Shown here in pieces: positions 1-6,233 of a DNA stretch of 10,280 nucleotides. The notes under the pieces were generated by a model. The model made no database searches. It had not been told where the DNA came from and saw nothing but the letters and a program-made list of their open reading frames with translations. The stretch lies in assembly GCA_016840595.1 (NCBI GenBank), contig JAEOSA010000057.1, positions 1-10,280 on the forward strand, given 5' to 3'. How positions within the stretch are numbered: the first letter of the stretch is position 1; every line of letters begins with the position of its first letter. The DNA comes from Candidatus Hermodarchaeota archaeon (GTDB taxonomy: Archaea; Asgardarchaeota; Hermodarchaeia; Hermodarchaeales; Hermodarchaeaceae). A program made the translations under genes and the position numbers.

Positions 1-687
1 ACCCATATCGTCGCAAGCGCCAAGGGAACGGTTCTGGGGCGTTTAGTTCTCGAAGACAGTGGAGACCGGATTGATTGTACCCGTCTCGGGACTGGGGGTT
101 GGTCCATCACACCGTTCTTAGATCGCGTCGAAATTGTAGAATCGGATGCCGAATTCTTACTCATTGTAGAGAAAGATGCAGCAATGCTTCGCCTTAGTGA
201 AGTTAAATGGTGGAATCGTTATCCTTGCATCCTCCTGACTGCTCGGGGGCAACCCGATGTAGCGAGTCGGATTTTTGCTCGTAGAATTGCTAAAGAGTTG
301 AAAATACCTGCATTCACGCTAGTTGATGCCGATCCCTTCGGCCATTACATTCATAGTGTATATCTTCGAGGCAGCAAACGGTTGAGTTATGAAAGTCCCT
401 TCCTCGCCACGCCAGATCTACGACTCTTGGGTGTCCTTGGACGAGACCTTGACCGTTACAACATACCAAAGGAATGTCGCCTCCGAATGACTCCGGAGGA
501 TATCAAACGGGCAAAAGCCGTAATGAATGAACCTTTTGTGGCCCAAAATCCCAAATGGGTCGCTGATATCCGATTAATGGTTAAACGCAAAGAGAAGGCT
601 GAAATCCAAGCATTGAGCAGTCATGGCTTCGAATTCCTCACTGAAACCTACCTGCCCACAAAGCTTGAAACTGGTGATTGGATTTAA
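1..687 (+). CDS. top6A: DNA topoisomerase VI subunit A, C-terminal part (left-truncated)
   Basis: This is the catalytic subunit of the archaeal type IIB topoisomerase, a homologue of eukaryotic Spo11. With subunit B it cuts both DNA strands and passes a second duplex to relax or decatenate DNA. The frame is open from base 1, so 228 codons of a protein usually near 370 residues are visible. The first ATG, at 184, is internal. The visible part is the Toprim domain: the acidic residue in VEKDAAM (codon 57) and the DxD in VDADPFG (codons 109 and 111) are the expected Mg2+ ligands, and the GQPD and PTKLETGDWI-type tail segments fit the family. The N-terminal winged-helix domain with the catalytic tyrosine lies outside the window. 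Subunit B is usually adjacent, but only the downstream side is seen here and it is not there. The gene converges on the next one with a 23-bp gap. Identification is firm. Confidence 0.95.
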   Translation, partial: THIVASAKGTVLGRLVLEDSGDRIDCTRLGTGGWSITPFLDRVEIVESDAEFLLIVEKDAAMLRLSEVKWWNRYPCILLTARGQPDVASRIFARRIAKELKIPAFTLVDADPFGHYIHSVYLRGSKRLSYESPFLATPDLRLLGVLGRDLDRYNIPKECRLRMTPEDIKRAKAVMNEPFVAQNPKWVADIRLMVKRKEKAEIQALSSHGFEFLTETYLPTKLETGDWI

Positions 688-689
688 GA

Positions 690-705
690 AAATCAAGTCT
701 GATTT
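690..705. terminator. Small inverted repeat between convergent genes, possible bidirectional terminator
   Basis: The 6-bp arms AAATCA (690-695) and TGATTT (700-705) flank a 4-base loop inside the 23-bp gap between the convergent topoisomerase gene and the HEXXH gene. Both strands are A/T-rich around it. It is a weak stem, so the terminator role rests mainly on position. Confidence 0.3.
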
Positions 706-710
706 CCAAT

Positions 711-1697
711 CTATAGTATCTGTTTAGCAATGGTTGCTAATGAGCCCTTTGGGGCAATTTCGAACGTCTTATCGAATGCTTTGAGCTGTTCATAGAGTTG
801 AGGAAGTCGTTTTTCTTCAATTAGAGTGGACGTGAGTGTGGAGATTGTAGAAATCAATTGAAGTTGGTCAGCGGACAGTTGGACATCTCCCCATTTAATT
901 TGAGACCATAAACGGGCTTCTGTATCATCAAGGATATCTTCGACTAGAAGATTCGCAAATTCCTGCGCGTCAAAGGTGTTTTGAAAACTAACTGGAAGAA
1001 AGAGCCGTACCGCTTCCCGGAGAACTAAACTCTTCGCAAGCACGGGAATGAAAAGAAAAGGTGGGAGAATATTAAGGGCATTTGCATTGGGATGATATGA
1101 GGTTCCCCACCATTCCTGCTCGGGACGCCTTCTGGTGAAATATGAGTGAATTTGTGGTGTAGGGAGTGTTCTAAGCCGTGTCTTGAAGAAAGTACCGAGG
1201 ACATGCAATCCTTCATGGAAGTATTGGGGTAGTGCACGGAGTTCTTGTTTCCAAGTTGGTGTTGGATCGAATCCAGTTTGCACATAATTTTGTAGTTGAG
1301 ATTGAAGGATTTCTGGGATTGTTTTATCTAAGATAATCTCAGGGTTCAGAAAGAAATCGAAATCGTGTAATAACTCAATGAATATCGGTGGGTTGGGTTT
1401 GACCGTGTTGAGGGTGTGAGCTATAAGACATGCTCCATATCGTGAACTGGCCCGTCGTTTCCCCATGGCGTCTGGAAAGTCGAGAGGGTGTTTGGTTAAT
1501 TCCTGGAGTAACTGCGGATTGTCTTGAAACGTTTCGGGAGCAACTGCTGACACATATAAAAGTGTGTTACTTGGATTGATGTTCCCAGTAAACCACGGAA
1601 TAAGAATCGTTTCGGCCAACAATGGAGTCTCACTCATATAGTCTATTGAAGAGTCGAAGATAGGTAAAAAGGAAAGGGGTTGGGAGCGAAGAATCAC
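711..1697 (-). CDS. Protein with HEXXH motif, possible zinc metallopeptidase
   Basis: I do not recognise this 328-aa protein as a named family. It carries HEGLH at residues 161-165 within QYFHEGLHVLG, the HEXXH signature of zincin metallopeptidases, in which the two His bind zinc and the Glu activates water. No classical third ligand follows within about 25 residues. Glu228 (LREAV), Glu253 (LVEDI) and Glu260 (DDTEARLW) are candidates at a distance. No signal peptide or clear membrane helix is visible, so it is probably cytoplasmic. A run of aromatics and Pro (FTRRRPEQEWWGTSYHPN, about 187-204) follows the motif. The listed start is a GTG without a good SD; Met21 (base 1637) also lacks one, so the N-terminus is uncertain. 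It is the last gene of the minus-strand run, 44 bp behind the PH-like membrane protein. One HEXXH can occur by chance, so the peptidase role is inference. Confidence 0.6.
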   Translation of the reverse strand: MILRSQPLSFLPIFDSSIDYMSETPLLAETILIPWFTGNINPSNTLLYVSAVAPETFQDNPQLLQELTKHPLDFPDAMGKRRASSRYGACLIAHTLNTVKPNPPIFIELLHDFDFFLNPEIILDKTIPEILQSQLQNYVQTGFDPTPTWKQELRALPQYFHEGLHVLGTFFKTRLRTLPTPQIHSYFTRRRPEQEWWGTSYHPNANALNILPPFLFIPVLAKSLVLREAVRLFLPVSFQNTFDAQEFANLLVEDILDDTEARLWSQIKWGDVQLSADQLQLISTISTLTSTLIEEKRLPQLYEQLKAFDKTFEIAPKGSLATIAKQIL

Positions 1698-1741
1698 CCA
1701 ATTCTAGGAGGGAAATTTTTCGCCCACAAATTGGATTATCG

Positions 1742-2473
1742 TTAGTCAACGTCTACTTCGATACGTCTTAGTAGAGCGAGAACCTTCTTCTCGACTCCAT
1801 TGATGTTAGGAACATTGTCCATAACGATCGTAGTTTTTCGTCCTGGAATCGTGAATGTCAGGCGACCTGAACGAAGGAGAAGATATTCAAAGATATCTGG
1901 AATTTCTTTGTAGAACATCACATTCGTTGTTCCATATCGTTCCACGTCACCTAAGATTCCATGCTTGAAGACAATTTCGTTGTGATATATCTTGACATAA
2001 TAGATGCGAGTTCTGAGCCAGGCGATGAAAATGACCAAACAAAAGATGACAATGAAGGCTAGCATCGAATTCGCGTTAATGATGAGCCCAAGATTCGAAG
2101 GATCAAAGAACGGTAAACTCCCAGTAGAACTAGCATAAAGTGCCAAAGCCAAAACGACGATGACAATTATTAGTATAATTGCAACGATGAAGTTCTTGCC
2201 AAAGTCAAAGGTTACAAGAAGCAAATTAAAGAAGAATATGACAAGCCAGATGAAAGTCAGAAGAGTGACCATTCTAGAATAAAGCAACGGGTCGGGAATT
2301 AAGAATTGAAGGCCAAAAATTAGACTTCCGATAACCAGCGACATAATCGCCATTGGATAGAAGAGAACGGTTTTGGGGTAACTGCGAACTGTTACTGGTT
2401 GAATATCGGGTCTCGGTGGTTCAGGTTTTTCAATTTCAGTTGGTTCAAACGGTTCCTCGAGTTCCTCAGTCAT
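1742..2473 (-). CDS. Membrane protein with C-terminal bacterial-PH-like domain
   Basis: This 243-aa protein has an acidic, proline-rich cytoplasmic N-terminus (about residues 1-32), four hydrophobic segments (about 36-58, 66-89, 94-114 and 135-154) and a soluble C-terminus of about 88 residues. That tail (RIYYVKIYHNEIVFKHGILGD onward) has the strand pattern of the bacterial PH / DUF304 family: a short strand, a hydrophobic 'eIvf..GilG' turn, then alternating strands and a final helix (KKVLALLRRIEVD). Such proteins sit in the cell membrane; their biochemical role is generally unknown, so none is assigned. The start was set at ATG 2473 because GGAGGT lies four bases upstream. The longer frame begins at a GTG (2509) that falls in the loop of a hairpin and lacks an SD. 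The gene follows the ECF-S-like gene by 75 bp. Membrane location is secure; the PH-like call is moderate. Confidence 0.8.
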   Translation of the reverse strand: MTEELEEPFEPTEIEKPEPPRPDIQPVTVRSYPKTVLFYPMAIMSLVIGSLIFGLQFLIPDPLLYSRMVTLLTFIWLVIFFFNLLLVTFDFGKNFIVAIILIIVIVVLALALYASSTGSLPFFDPSNLGLIINANSMLAFIVIFCLVIFIAWLRTRIYYVKIYHNEIVFKHGILGDVERYGTTNVMFYKEIPDIFEYLLLRSGRLTFTIPGRKTTIVMDNVPNINGVEKKVLALLRRIEVDVD

Positions 2474-2477
2474 AGTA

Positions 2478-2483
2478 ACCTCC
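2478..2483 (-). promoter_or_regulatory. Strong ribosome binding site of the PH-like membrane protein
   Basis: On the minus strand GGAGGT is followed by a 4-base spacer and ATG at 2473. It is the best SD match in the window. It selects this ATG over the upstream in-frame GTG at 2509, shortening the protein by 12 residues. Confidence 0.75.
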
Positions 2484-2499
2484 ACCAATACTGGTGAAT

Positions 2500-2519
2500 C
2501 TAGAGACACAAGTCTCTAG
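2500..2519. repeat. Perfect 8-bp inverted repeat with 4-base loop
   Basis: CTAGAGAC (2500-2507) and GTCTCTAG (2512-2519) are exact reverse complements around the loop ACAA. The hairpin lies between the stop of the ECF-S-like gene (2549) and the SD of the PH-like gene (2478-2483). It could be an RNA hairpin that separates or stabilises the two messages, or an operator for a dimeric regulator. No poly-U run follows directly, so a simple terminator is less likely. Confidence 0.6.
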
Positions 2520-2548
2520 CGGCTAATTCTTTGGAACCTACTTAATCT

Positions 2549-3112
2549 TTACTCAGAGAATTCAATTGGTCTTCGGTATCGGTTCAAAATCGGATCAACA
2601 ATATGCATTACAACTAAGATGGCTACAACCACCCAGACTATTGCCTGAAGGGCATCAATACTAGCAGTTAATGTTGCGAAAGATGGAGGGAACCCAATCA
2701 CCAATACTTCCACAATAAACGTGGGAAGAAATCCACCGATTATCATGGCTGAAACTACACATAGGCTCATCCAGAGAACTGGTGACATCCTATTCCGGTA
2801 AAATGAGGGGATTCCCGTGCTTAATCCAAGGGCAATATTTCCAATCAAAGGAATGAGTGGAAATTCCCATAGCGCCCCACTTATACCAACGAACAAACCA
2901 CAGAGAGCACCACCCAATGGTCCAAGGATCATACCTGCCAGGAGTGGCATTAAGAATCCAGGAGTAAGAGAAACAAAAGGAGGAAGGATAGGAATGGAAA
3001 TCTGTCGGAAAATCACACCAGAGGCTGTAAGAAGGGCTAACAAGGCAATCCAGATTGACAGAGAAAGAGTGCCCTTTCCACTAGGTTGGAGGGTGAAATT
3101 GGGTGAAGTCAC
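2549..3112 (-). CDS. Multi-helix membrane protein resembling an ECF-transporter substrate-binding (S) component
   Basis: The 187-aa product is almost entirely hydrophobic, with about six segments (roughly 17-37, 48-63, 65-80, 86-102, 111-137 and 152-172). The stretch PGFLMPLLAGMILGPLGGAL and the following CGLFVGISGALW resemble the conserved 'a.lfGp..g.l.G.isd.l' region of ECF S components, which capture vitamins or similar micronutrients and work with an EcfT/EcfA energising module. That module is not in the window, so the substrate is unknown. The open frame extends to 3268, but its first 52 residues are Ser/Arg/Lys-rich and would overlap the upstream gene by more than 100 bases. I chose the GTG at 3112, 22 bp after the upstream stop, with GAGG nine bases upstream. 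ATG 3181 is an alternative that would overlap. The membrane nature is certain; the ECF assignment is moderate. Confidence 0.7.
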   Translation of the reverse strand: MTSPNFTLQPSGKGTLSLSIWIALLALLTASGVIFRQISIPILPPFVSLTPGFLMPLLAGMILGPLGGALCGLFVGISGALWEFPLIPLIGNIALGLSTGIPSFYRNRMSPVLWMSLCVVSAMIIGGFLPTFIVEVLVIGFPPSFATLTASIDALQAIVWVVVAILVVMHIVDPILNRYRRPIEFSE

Positions 3113-3121
3113 CTTCTCTTG

Positions 3122-3125
3122 CCTC
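3122..3125 (-). promoter_or_regulatory. Ribosome binding site deciding the start of the ECF-S-like gene
   Basis: GAGG on the minus strand lies nine bases before GTG 3112. It is part of the octamer CTCGAGGC, which recurs in the same place upstream of the neighbouring gene (see 3882-3885). Confidence 0.45.
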
Positions 3126-3134
3126 GAGGATATC

Positions 3135-3872
3135 CTATGCGTCCTTGAGGATAATCTCTTTGTCTGATTCGAAGAGGTCATGGGCCGTTTGGAAAACTTT
3201 GTCAAAGTTATCGACAGGAAACTTTTCTTTTTCTTCATCACATATCTGAAACTCAAGGTTTTCCTCACCTAGGTAAAGGAAGGCACTGTAATAACCCCAC
3301 GCTGAAACAACTACGAAACTTAAAGAGGGTTCTTGTAGGTGGAGGTTGCCATCACGATACGTGACAAAGAATTCGTTACCCTCCAAACCACGACCACCAT
3401 GTTCACGGATTGCACTGTCTAAGGCTGTTAAAAATCGGGTAATCTGTTGAAGCGAGTAACGTAAACCATAGTTCATCTTCCAGCTATACACATGGGCAGT
3501 GGTGGTGTCTGTTTCAATGGGTTCGCCATCAAATTTAAACTTCACACGACTTTTAGCAGGTCCAAGAGTTGCATCCGTTTTACTTTTCAATTGCTCAGTC
3601 AATTCCTGAAGCAAATCGATTTGTTCCGCAAGGACAGGTAGATCAACGTAACCCCAGAGGGCTTTTCCCGATCCCGGTGCCTCTGTCCTTTCTACCACAC
3701 TGAGATTCAAGGTGAGTGGTTCGGTTGCCTCTCCAGCACTGATTTGCATCTCCACCATTTCGCCAACTGGGTGCAATCGTACATTCCATTTGTCAGTAAG
3801 GGCTTGATGGATTTTGATTAATGGGATACCCTCCTTCCAGAGGAATAAAGGACATTGATATTTGTCAGCCAC
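3135..3872 (-). CDS. Uncharacterised soluble protein, 245 aa
   Basis: I do not recognise this protein. It has no signal peptide or membrane helix in the chosen frame and is rich in Glu, Thr and aromatic residues with an alternating strand pattern. A mixed alpha/beta soluble protein is likely. Visible parts are an N-terminal segment (ADKYQCPLFLW), a beta-rich stretch (VEMQISAGEATEPLTLNLSV), a helix with leucine and glutamine (DLLQELTEQLKSK), another helix (YSLQQITRFLTALDSAI) and a strand region (EFFVTYRDGNLHLQEPSLSF). The frame opens at 4076, but that part would overlap the isomerase gene by 107 bases and has a hydrophobic-basic, non-conserved look. GTG 3872 has GAGG nine bases upstream and removes the overlap. 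It sits 97 bp after the isomerase stop and 22 bp before the ECF-S-like start, so it may share a transcript with either. No function is assigned. Confidence 0.65.
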   Translation of the reverse strand: MADKYQCPLFLWKEGIPLIKIHQALTDKWNVRLHPVGEMVEMQISAGEATEPLTLNLSVVERTEAPGSGKALWGYVDLPVLAEQIDLLQELTEQLKSKTDATLGPAKSRVKFKFDGEPIETDTTTAHVYSWKMNYGLRYSLQQITRFLTALDSAIREHGGRGLEGNEFFVTYRDGNLHLQEPSLSFVVVSAWGYYSAFLYLGEENLEFQICDEEKEKFPVDNFDKVFQTAHDLFESDKEIILKDA

Positions 3873-3881
3873 TGGTACTCG

Positions 3882-3885
3882 CCTC
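3882..3885 (-). promoter_or_regulatory. Ribosome binding site deciding the start of the 245-aa protein
   Basis: GAGG on the minus strand lies nine bases before GTG 3872, again inside the octamer CTCGAGGC. Spacing and surrounding bases match the site at 3122-3125, which supports both GTG starts. Confidence 0.45.
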
Positions 3886-3969
3886 GAGTTCTTGTTCCTA
3901 AACCACCCGTTGATATATGTTTCGAAATAGCAGAAGAGAAGGAAATTACGACAAAGACTAAGGTTATAG

Positions 3970-4590
3970 CTATGTGCTCTGCGAATGTTGGGCGAGTAGT
4001 TCCTCATTGGTTTTGTTGAATCGAACAACGAGTTCAGCAATAACACCATCAAGAAAGACGGCTGAGGCAATTTCAAATTGTGTGCCTTCAGGTGTTAGAC
4101 TAGCCTCTTCACCCTTTTCGCGTCGGGCTACGTCGACTTTCGTTCGCCCTATGAGCTTCACGACTAAATCGCTCATCCGACCAATCCAACTTTCCGGATA
4201 GCTGGTAATTGAGATGATTTGAGGATTTGAATCCAAATAGCTTTCAATAATAGCTTTCACAATTGCTGTACGCCCACTTCCTGAGATTACCAAAAGTAAG
4301 TCATCCTTATGCAAATGCGGAACAGATCGACTGTTCGTAATGAAATAGACTGGAACGTTCAGGTGCTCAAGACGGGTTTGAAACATTTGTCCCACCATCG
4401 CAGAACGACCACTACCAACCACGAAAACACAATGCCCTTCTCGTGCCGTTTTTTCAATAATATCGACAAATTTCGTTACATTCGCGGCGTTTTCACGTAG
4501 AAATTCAATGTTCTTCTGAAGGTTATCTGTGATAAGTTGCATGGCCCGAATAAACGTTCCATCCTTCTTGGTTCCAGCCTTGGGTGTCAA
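3970..4590 (-). CDS. hxlB: 6-phospho-3-hexuloisomerase (SIS domain)
   Basis: This SIS-domain isomerase interconverts 6-phospho-3-hexulose and fructose 6-phosphate, the second step of the ribulose monophosphate pathway. Many archaea run that pathway backwards to make ribulose 5-phosphate for nucleotides. Visible motifs, counted from the TTG start, are VFVVGSGRSAMVGQ (55-68) and VISGSGRT (101-108) for phosphosugar binding, the family tail SLTPEGTQFE (164-173) with its catalytic-type Glu173, and a C-terminal QH (His202) like that of MJ1247. The partner hexulose-phosphate synthase is not in the window, although the two are often adjacent or fused. The start is uncertain. TTG 4590 has GGTGA nine bases upstream; ATG 4542 gives 190 residues and matches the N-terminal length of the family better. 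The gene is cytoplasmic and follows SurE by 116 bp. Confidence 0.88.
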   Translation of the reverse strand: MTPKAGTKKDGTFIRAMQLITDNLQKNIEFLRENAANVTKFVDIIEKTAREGHCVFVVGSGRSAMVGQMFQTRLEHLNVPVYFITNSRSVPHLHKDDLLLVISGSGRTAIVKAIIESYLDSNPQIISITSYPESWIGRMSDLVVKLIGRTKVDVARREKGEEASLTPEGTQFEIASAVFLDGVIAELVVRFNKTNEELLAQHSQST

Positions 4591-4625
4591 GGGAACTTCT
4601 CACCAAATGCCACAAAGATGTTCTC

Positions 4626-4634
4626 CTTTAAAAG
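4626..4634 (-). promoter_or_regulatory. Possible TATA box for the hexuloisomerase gene
   Basis: The minus strand reads CTTTTAAAG, centred about 40 bases before TTG 4590. With the usual archaeal TATA-to-start spacing of about 25-27 bases, transcription would begin near 4604, leaving a short leader that contains GGTGA. T-rich sequence just upstream (about 4656-4671) could end the SurE transcript. Both are pattern-based guesses. Confidence 0.3.
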
Positions 4635-4706
4635 CCCTATTCTTACTTCGTAGTCAAGAAAAGAAATTGCATAAAGCTAGATGCTGACAGACTCCTGAAA
4701 GAGAGT

Positions 4707-5537
4707 TCACGGAATTAAGGTCTGGAATAATCGGGTTGTCTTTTGAATCAACTCATCATTCGAAACTGCAATGCTGATGGGGCAGATTACTATCTGCGAT
4801 TCTTTCGTCACGAGATAAACGTCACTAGTTTTCGGAAGCGGTTGCATTTCTTCTCCTGCAATCCAGTAGTATTCCACACCATGAGGATCAGTCCGGGATT
4901 CAACACGATTGTCAAAACGAGTCCGAATAGTGTTAGCGATTTGAATGGGCGTGTCGCTGTTGACATCATGAGGTAGACTAACATTCAATAAATCTACACC
5001 AGCTGGTAAACCACTGCTAAGCACGTGGTCAATAATCTGACGTGAACGCTTTGCTGCTTCCGTAAAATTCGCACCGGAATCACTGGGGACAAACCATGTA
5101 TGACTAGGCGTGTCAATTGAAAAGGCAATGCAGGGAATGTTCCATAATGCGGCTTCGAAAATTGCTCCAACGGTTCCACTTGTGTAAACACTGTGAGCGC
5201 TAACATTTAACCCAAGATTTGGTCCTGCAACAACCAAGTCAATATCAGGGAAAAAAGTTCGACACCAGGTTACAGCATCCGCTGGCGTACCTGACGTTTC
5301 AATCACTGCTTGGTTTTCAATACTCTGTCCTTCGTTAAACCGAAGAGGCACATTAAATGATAACGCCTTTGAGATTCCACTCAGGGGTATCTCCGGAACG
5401 ACGACCGTGAGCTCATAATGCGGTTTCAGTTCTCGAATGAAAGGGGGAAGTGCAGGTGAACGAGCACTATCATCGTTGGTAATGAAAATATGTGGAAGAT
5501 TTGTTTTCGCCAATGATTTCACTCTCAGATCAATCAC
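4707..5537 (-). CDS. surE: SurE-like 5'/3'-nucleotidase (phosphatase)
   Basis: SurE enzymes are metal-dependent phosphatases that remove phosphate from nucleoside 5'- or 3'-monophosphates and sometimes short polyphosphate; they act in the cytoplasm. The 276-aa protein shows the family motifs in order: ITNDDS (Asp22 and Asp23, metal ligands), VVPEIPLSGISKAL (Ser53, ligand position), SGTPADAV (82-89), VVAGPNLGLN (Asn107, ligand position), then VYTSGTVGAIFEA and NIPCIAFS. The C-terminal half keeps LLNVSLP and YYWIAGE segments. Departures from the consensus are NDDS for NDDG and AGPN for SGIN; the metal ligands are kept, so activity is likely. The start is the GTG at 5537, which has no SD. Most SurE proteins begin just before the NDD strand, so the first 12 or so residues may not all be translated (GTG 5522 is an alternative). 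It heads the six-gene minus-strand run. Confidence 0.88.
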   Translation of the reverse strand: MIDLRVKSLAKTNLPHIFITNDDSARSPALPPFIRELKPHYELTVVVPEIPLSGISKALSFNVPLRFNEGQSIENQAVIETSGTPADAVTWCRTFFPDIDLVVAGPNLGLNVSAHSVYTSGTVGAIFEAALWNIPCIAFSIDTPSHTWFVPSDSGANFTEAAKRSRQIIDHVLSSGLPAGVDLLNVSLPHDVNSDTPIQIANTIRTRFDNRVESRTDPHGVEYYWIAGEEMQPLPKTSDVYLVTKESQIVICPISIAVSNDELIQKTTRLFQTLIP

Positions 5538-5569
5538 GTTTTCAGTACGGGGACTGTGGGAACGAACTA

Positions 5570-5578
5570 GTTAAAAAA
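5570..5578 (-). promoter_or_regulatory. Possible TATA box for surE
   Basis: The minus strand reads TTTTTTAAC about 37 bases before GTG 5537, preceded by the A-rich AACAAAAATAC, which could serve as a BRE-like element. The predicted transcript would be nearly leaderless, consistent with the missing SD. The same T-run could instead terminate transcription from the gene at 5663-6130. Confidence 0.3.
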
Positions 5579-5662
5579 GAGTATTTTTGTTATTAGAACT
5601 AACAGAAAAATAGACTTTCCATTGTGAAATTGATGTAGCCAATTAAAGAGTATAATAAAATA

Positions 5663-6130
5663 TTATGGCATTTTCTTTGTCCGGAGATAGAATTGTCGAA
5701 ACAACAATGCGAGAATGCTCATGGCGAGAATGAATAACACCCCACTTGAAATCCCCATTAGTCCATACAGAAGACTCAGCCCGTAAAGAATAGGAAGGAA
5801 GAACACTATAAGTCCAGTTACAATTACCATTACGCTAATCATTACTACTCCCCAGTACGTGACTTCTCTTTGCTCCTTTTGTAACCAAGCCTTTGTTGCT
5901 TGTTTGATGAAGAATATTATGCCAATTCCGATTAATATCCAACTAATTGGTACAGGATATATGGGATAAAAAGGGTCAATCAAAGCCTCAGGGGAAGCAG
6001 CCCAGCGATAAAGTTCCTGTTTTACCCAAAACAGATTCGTTTCAAAAAGCAATGACACACCAGCGATTGTCAAAAATCCTGCACAACTCATTGTCCTTCT
6101 AGGATTTGATGAATCCCTCCTGTTCTCCAT
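5663..6130 (-). CDS. Small four-helix membrane protein, unknown function
   Basis: I do not recognise this 155-aa protein. It has a basic N-terminus (MENRRDSSNPRRT), four hydrophobic segments (about 14-36, 58-76, 91-113 and 117-145), a proline-rich loop between helices 1 and 2 (DPFYPIYPVPISW) and a basic C-terminal end (YLRTKKMP). The basic ends suggest that both termini are cytoplasmic. No enzyme motif or conserved polar residue pair inside a helix stands out. ATG 6130 is supported by GAGGT eight bases upstream. A TATA-like box lies at 6167-6174. The AT-rich 125-bp gap before surE suggests a separate transcription unit. It is divergent from the RecA-like gene across a region with an inverted repeat. 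Confidence 0.75.
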   Translation of the reverse strand: MENRRDSSNPRRTMSCAGFLTIAGVSLLFETNLFWVKQELYRWAASPEALIDPFYPIYPVPISWILIGIGIIFFIKQATKAWLQKEQREVTYWGVVMISVMVIVTGLIVFFLPILYGLSLLYGLMGISSGVLFILAMSILALLFRQFYLRTKKMP

Positions 6131-6142
6131 CGCATTCTACCT

Positions 6143-6215
6143 CATTAGGAGGAGCTTACAACGTATTCTATAAGTGTTATGAAAATAGCTGATGACTTGC
6201 AAACTCCTCCTAGTG
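6143..6215. repeat. Imperfect 19-bp inverted repeat in a divergent promoter region
   Basis: The left arm is 6143-6161 (core TAGGAGGAG, then CTTACAA) and the right arm is 6197-6215 (TTGCAAA then CTCCTCCTA). They match at 16 of 19 positions with a 35-bp spacer. The repeat lies between the divergent membrane-protein and RecA-like genes. The left arm covers the region between the TATA-like box at 6167-6174 and the ATG at 6130, and the right arm lies just before a TATA-like box at 6226-6233. This is a layout expected for a shared operator, but no regulator is identified. Confidence 0.5.
6167..6174 (-). promoter_or_regulatory. Possible TATA box for the four-helix membrane protein
   Basis: The minus strand reads CTTATAGA about 40 bases before ATG 6130. 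Transcription would start near 6144, leaving a leader of about 14 bases that contains the GAGGT site. Confidence 0.35.
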
Positions 6216-6225
6216 CAAAGTATCT

Positions 6226-6233
6226 CTTATAAG
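6226..6233 (+). promoter_or_regulatory. Possible TATA box facing the RecA-like gene
   Basis: CTTATAAG, inside the 10-bp palindrome TCTTATAAGA (6225-6234), is the best TATA-like element on the plus strand here. It lies about 110 bases before ATG 6342, so a transcript starting near 6257 would have a leader of about 85 bases. That start coincides with a seven-codon reading frame at 6257-6280. Confidence 0.35.

Noticed and set aside
1704..1712. CTAGGAGGG as a ribosome binding site or second copy of the 6143 repeat arm
   Set aside because: It is on the plus strand in a gap between minus-strand genes, so it cannot serve either as an SD, and only about nine bases match the repeat arm.
2474..2509. 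GTG start at 2509 for the PH-like membrane protein
   Set aside because: It falls in the loop of a perfect hairpin and has no SD, whereas ATG 2473 has GGAGGT at good spacing.
2817..3167. Plus-strand open frame of 116 codons
   Set aside because: It lies antisense inside the membrane protein gene, has a Pro/Arg-rich low-complexity translation and no SD. The opposite strand encodes an obvious multi-helix protein.
3873..4076. Upstream extension of the 245-aa protein
   Set aside because: It would overlap the isomerase gene by 107 bases and give an N-terminus without recognisable pattern; the GTG at 3872 has an SD-like site.
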